Shown here piece after piece: positions 56,775-56,901 of a DNA stretch of 56,901 nucleotides. Position 1 is the stretch's first letter. Each line of letters starts with the position of its first letter. A model generated the notes under the pieces. It had not been told where the DNA came from. It ran no database searches and was given only the letters and a program-made list of their open reading frames with translations. Made by a program: the position numbers and the translations under genes. This DNA comes from Chloroflexota bacterium (GTDB lineage Bacteria; Chloroflexota; Limnocylindria; QHBO01): positions 1 to 56,901 of the forward strand of contig JADLBB010000185.1 of assembly GCA_020848055.1 (NCBI GenBank). Reading direction: 5' to 3'.

Positions 56775-56901
56775 CTACACGGGCGTTCGGTCGGAGATAA
56801 CAATTACATATCAGGATCAGTACGCATTTGGGTCCTTGAAACTTAGCAGGAACGTGCGTGCAATGATCTTGAAATCGAGGAGCAACGACCAATTTTCAAT
56901 A
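56775..56901. repeat. Terminal direct repeat, right copy
   Basis: Identical to bases 1-127. On the circular molecule this copy is the same DNA as the start of the window, so no gene is lost at the edge: the integrase ends at 56773 and the LexA-like gene follows after the junction. Confidence 0.9.

Overview
The window is one complete, circularly assembled genome of a temperate long-tailed (siphovirus-type) phage. Its first 127 bases are repeated exactly as its last 127 bases, so the unique molecule is about 56,774 bp. A tyrosine recombinase, several regulator genes and a full head, tail and lysis set argue for a phage or excised prophage rather than a chromosome fragment. The host is probably a high-GC, single-membrane bacterium, most likely a Chloroflexota member. 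Three exported proteins carry the Thr/Pro-rich linkers common in that phylum, one ends in a sunset-like domain, a DUF6504-like gene is present, LexA boxes are of the GAAC-N4-GTTC type, and the lysins carry LysM domains. The host call is inference.

Layout. 0-3.2 kb: a LexA-type DNA-binding protein, a tRNA(CAU), two exported Thr/Pro-rich proteins on the minus strand and a small winged-helix protein. 3.2-13.1 kb: the early operon, starting from a strong promoter at 3181, with overlapping small genes, a Sak4/RecA-like ATPase, a replication initiator with iterons inside its own gene, a lytic transglycosylase, a DUF1360 protein and a ParB-methyltransferase fusion. 13.1-15.0 kb: four small accessory genes, each with a copy of the same unusual promoter, and hairpins after them. 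15.0-30.6 kb: terminase, portal-MuF fusion, protease/scaffold, capsid, neck and tail-tube genes; a minus-strand membrane-protein gene sits between terminase and portal, and a promoter plus structured leader and terminator precede the portal. 30.6-43.2 kb: tape measure, distal tail, LamG lectin, fibre and baseplate proteins. 43.2-46.3 kb: lysis genes (membrane/coiled-coil protein, glycosidase-LysM, LysM-amidase, holin candidate).

46.4-54.5 kb is an accessory island that looks like a defence locus. It holds a GHKL ATPase fused to a PD-(D/E)XK nuclease (visibly lower GC), a DUF6504 gene behind a LexA box, an SDH-type serine protease, an MmeI-like single-chain restriction-modification enzyme with an intact D-X9-EXK nuclease motif, and a protein with a HEPN-like R-X4-H motif. 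54.5-56.9 kb is the lysogeny module: a small unknown gene, an HTH protein and the integrase, each preceded by 16-bp LexA-like operators at its promoter. A strong promoter at the end of the integrase reads across the circle junction into a terminator ahead of the LexA-like gene.

How it fits together: DNA damage sensed through LexA, or competition from the phage LexA-like protein, would de-repress integrase and its partners. The early operon then drives replication from the internal origin, and a late promoter with a leader terminator drives the structural genes. The small promoter-hairpin cassettes and the defence island are probably expressed in the lysogen.
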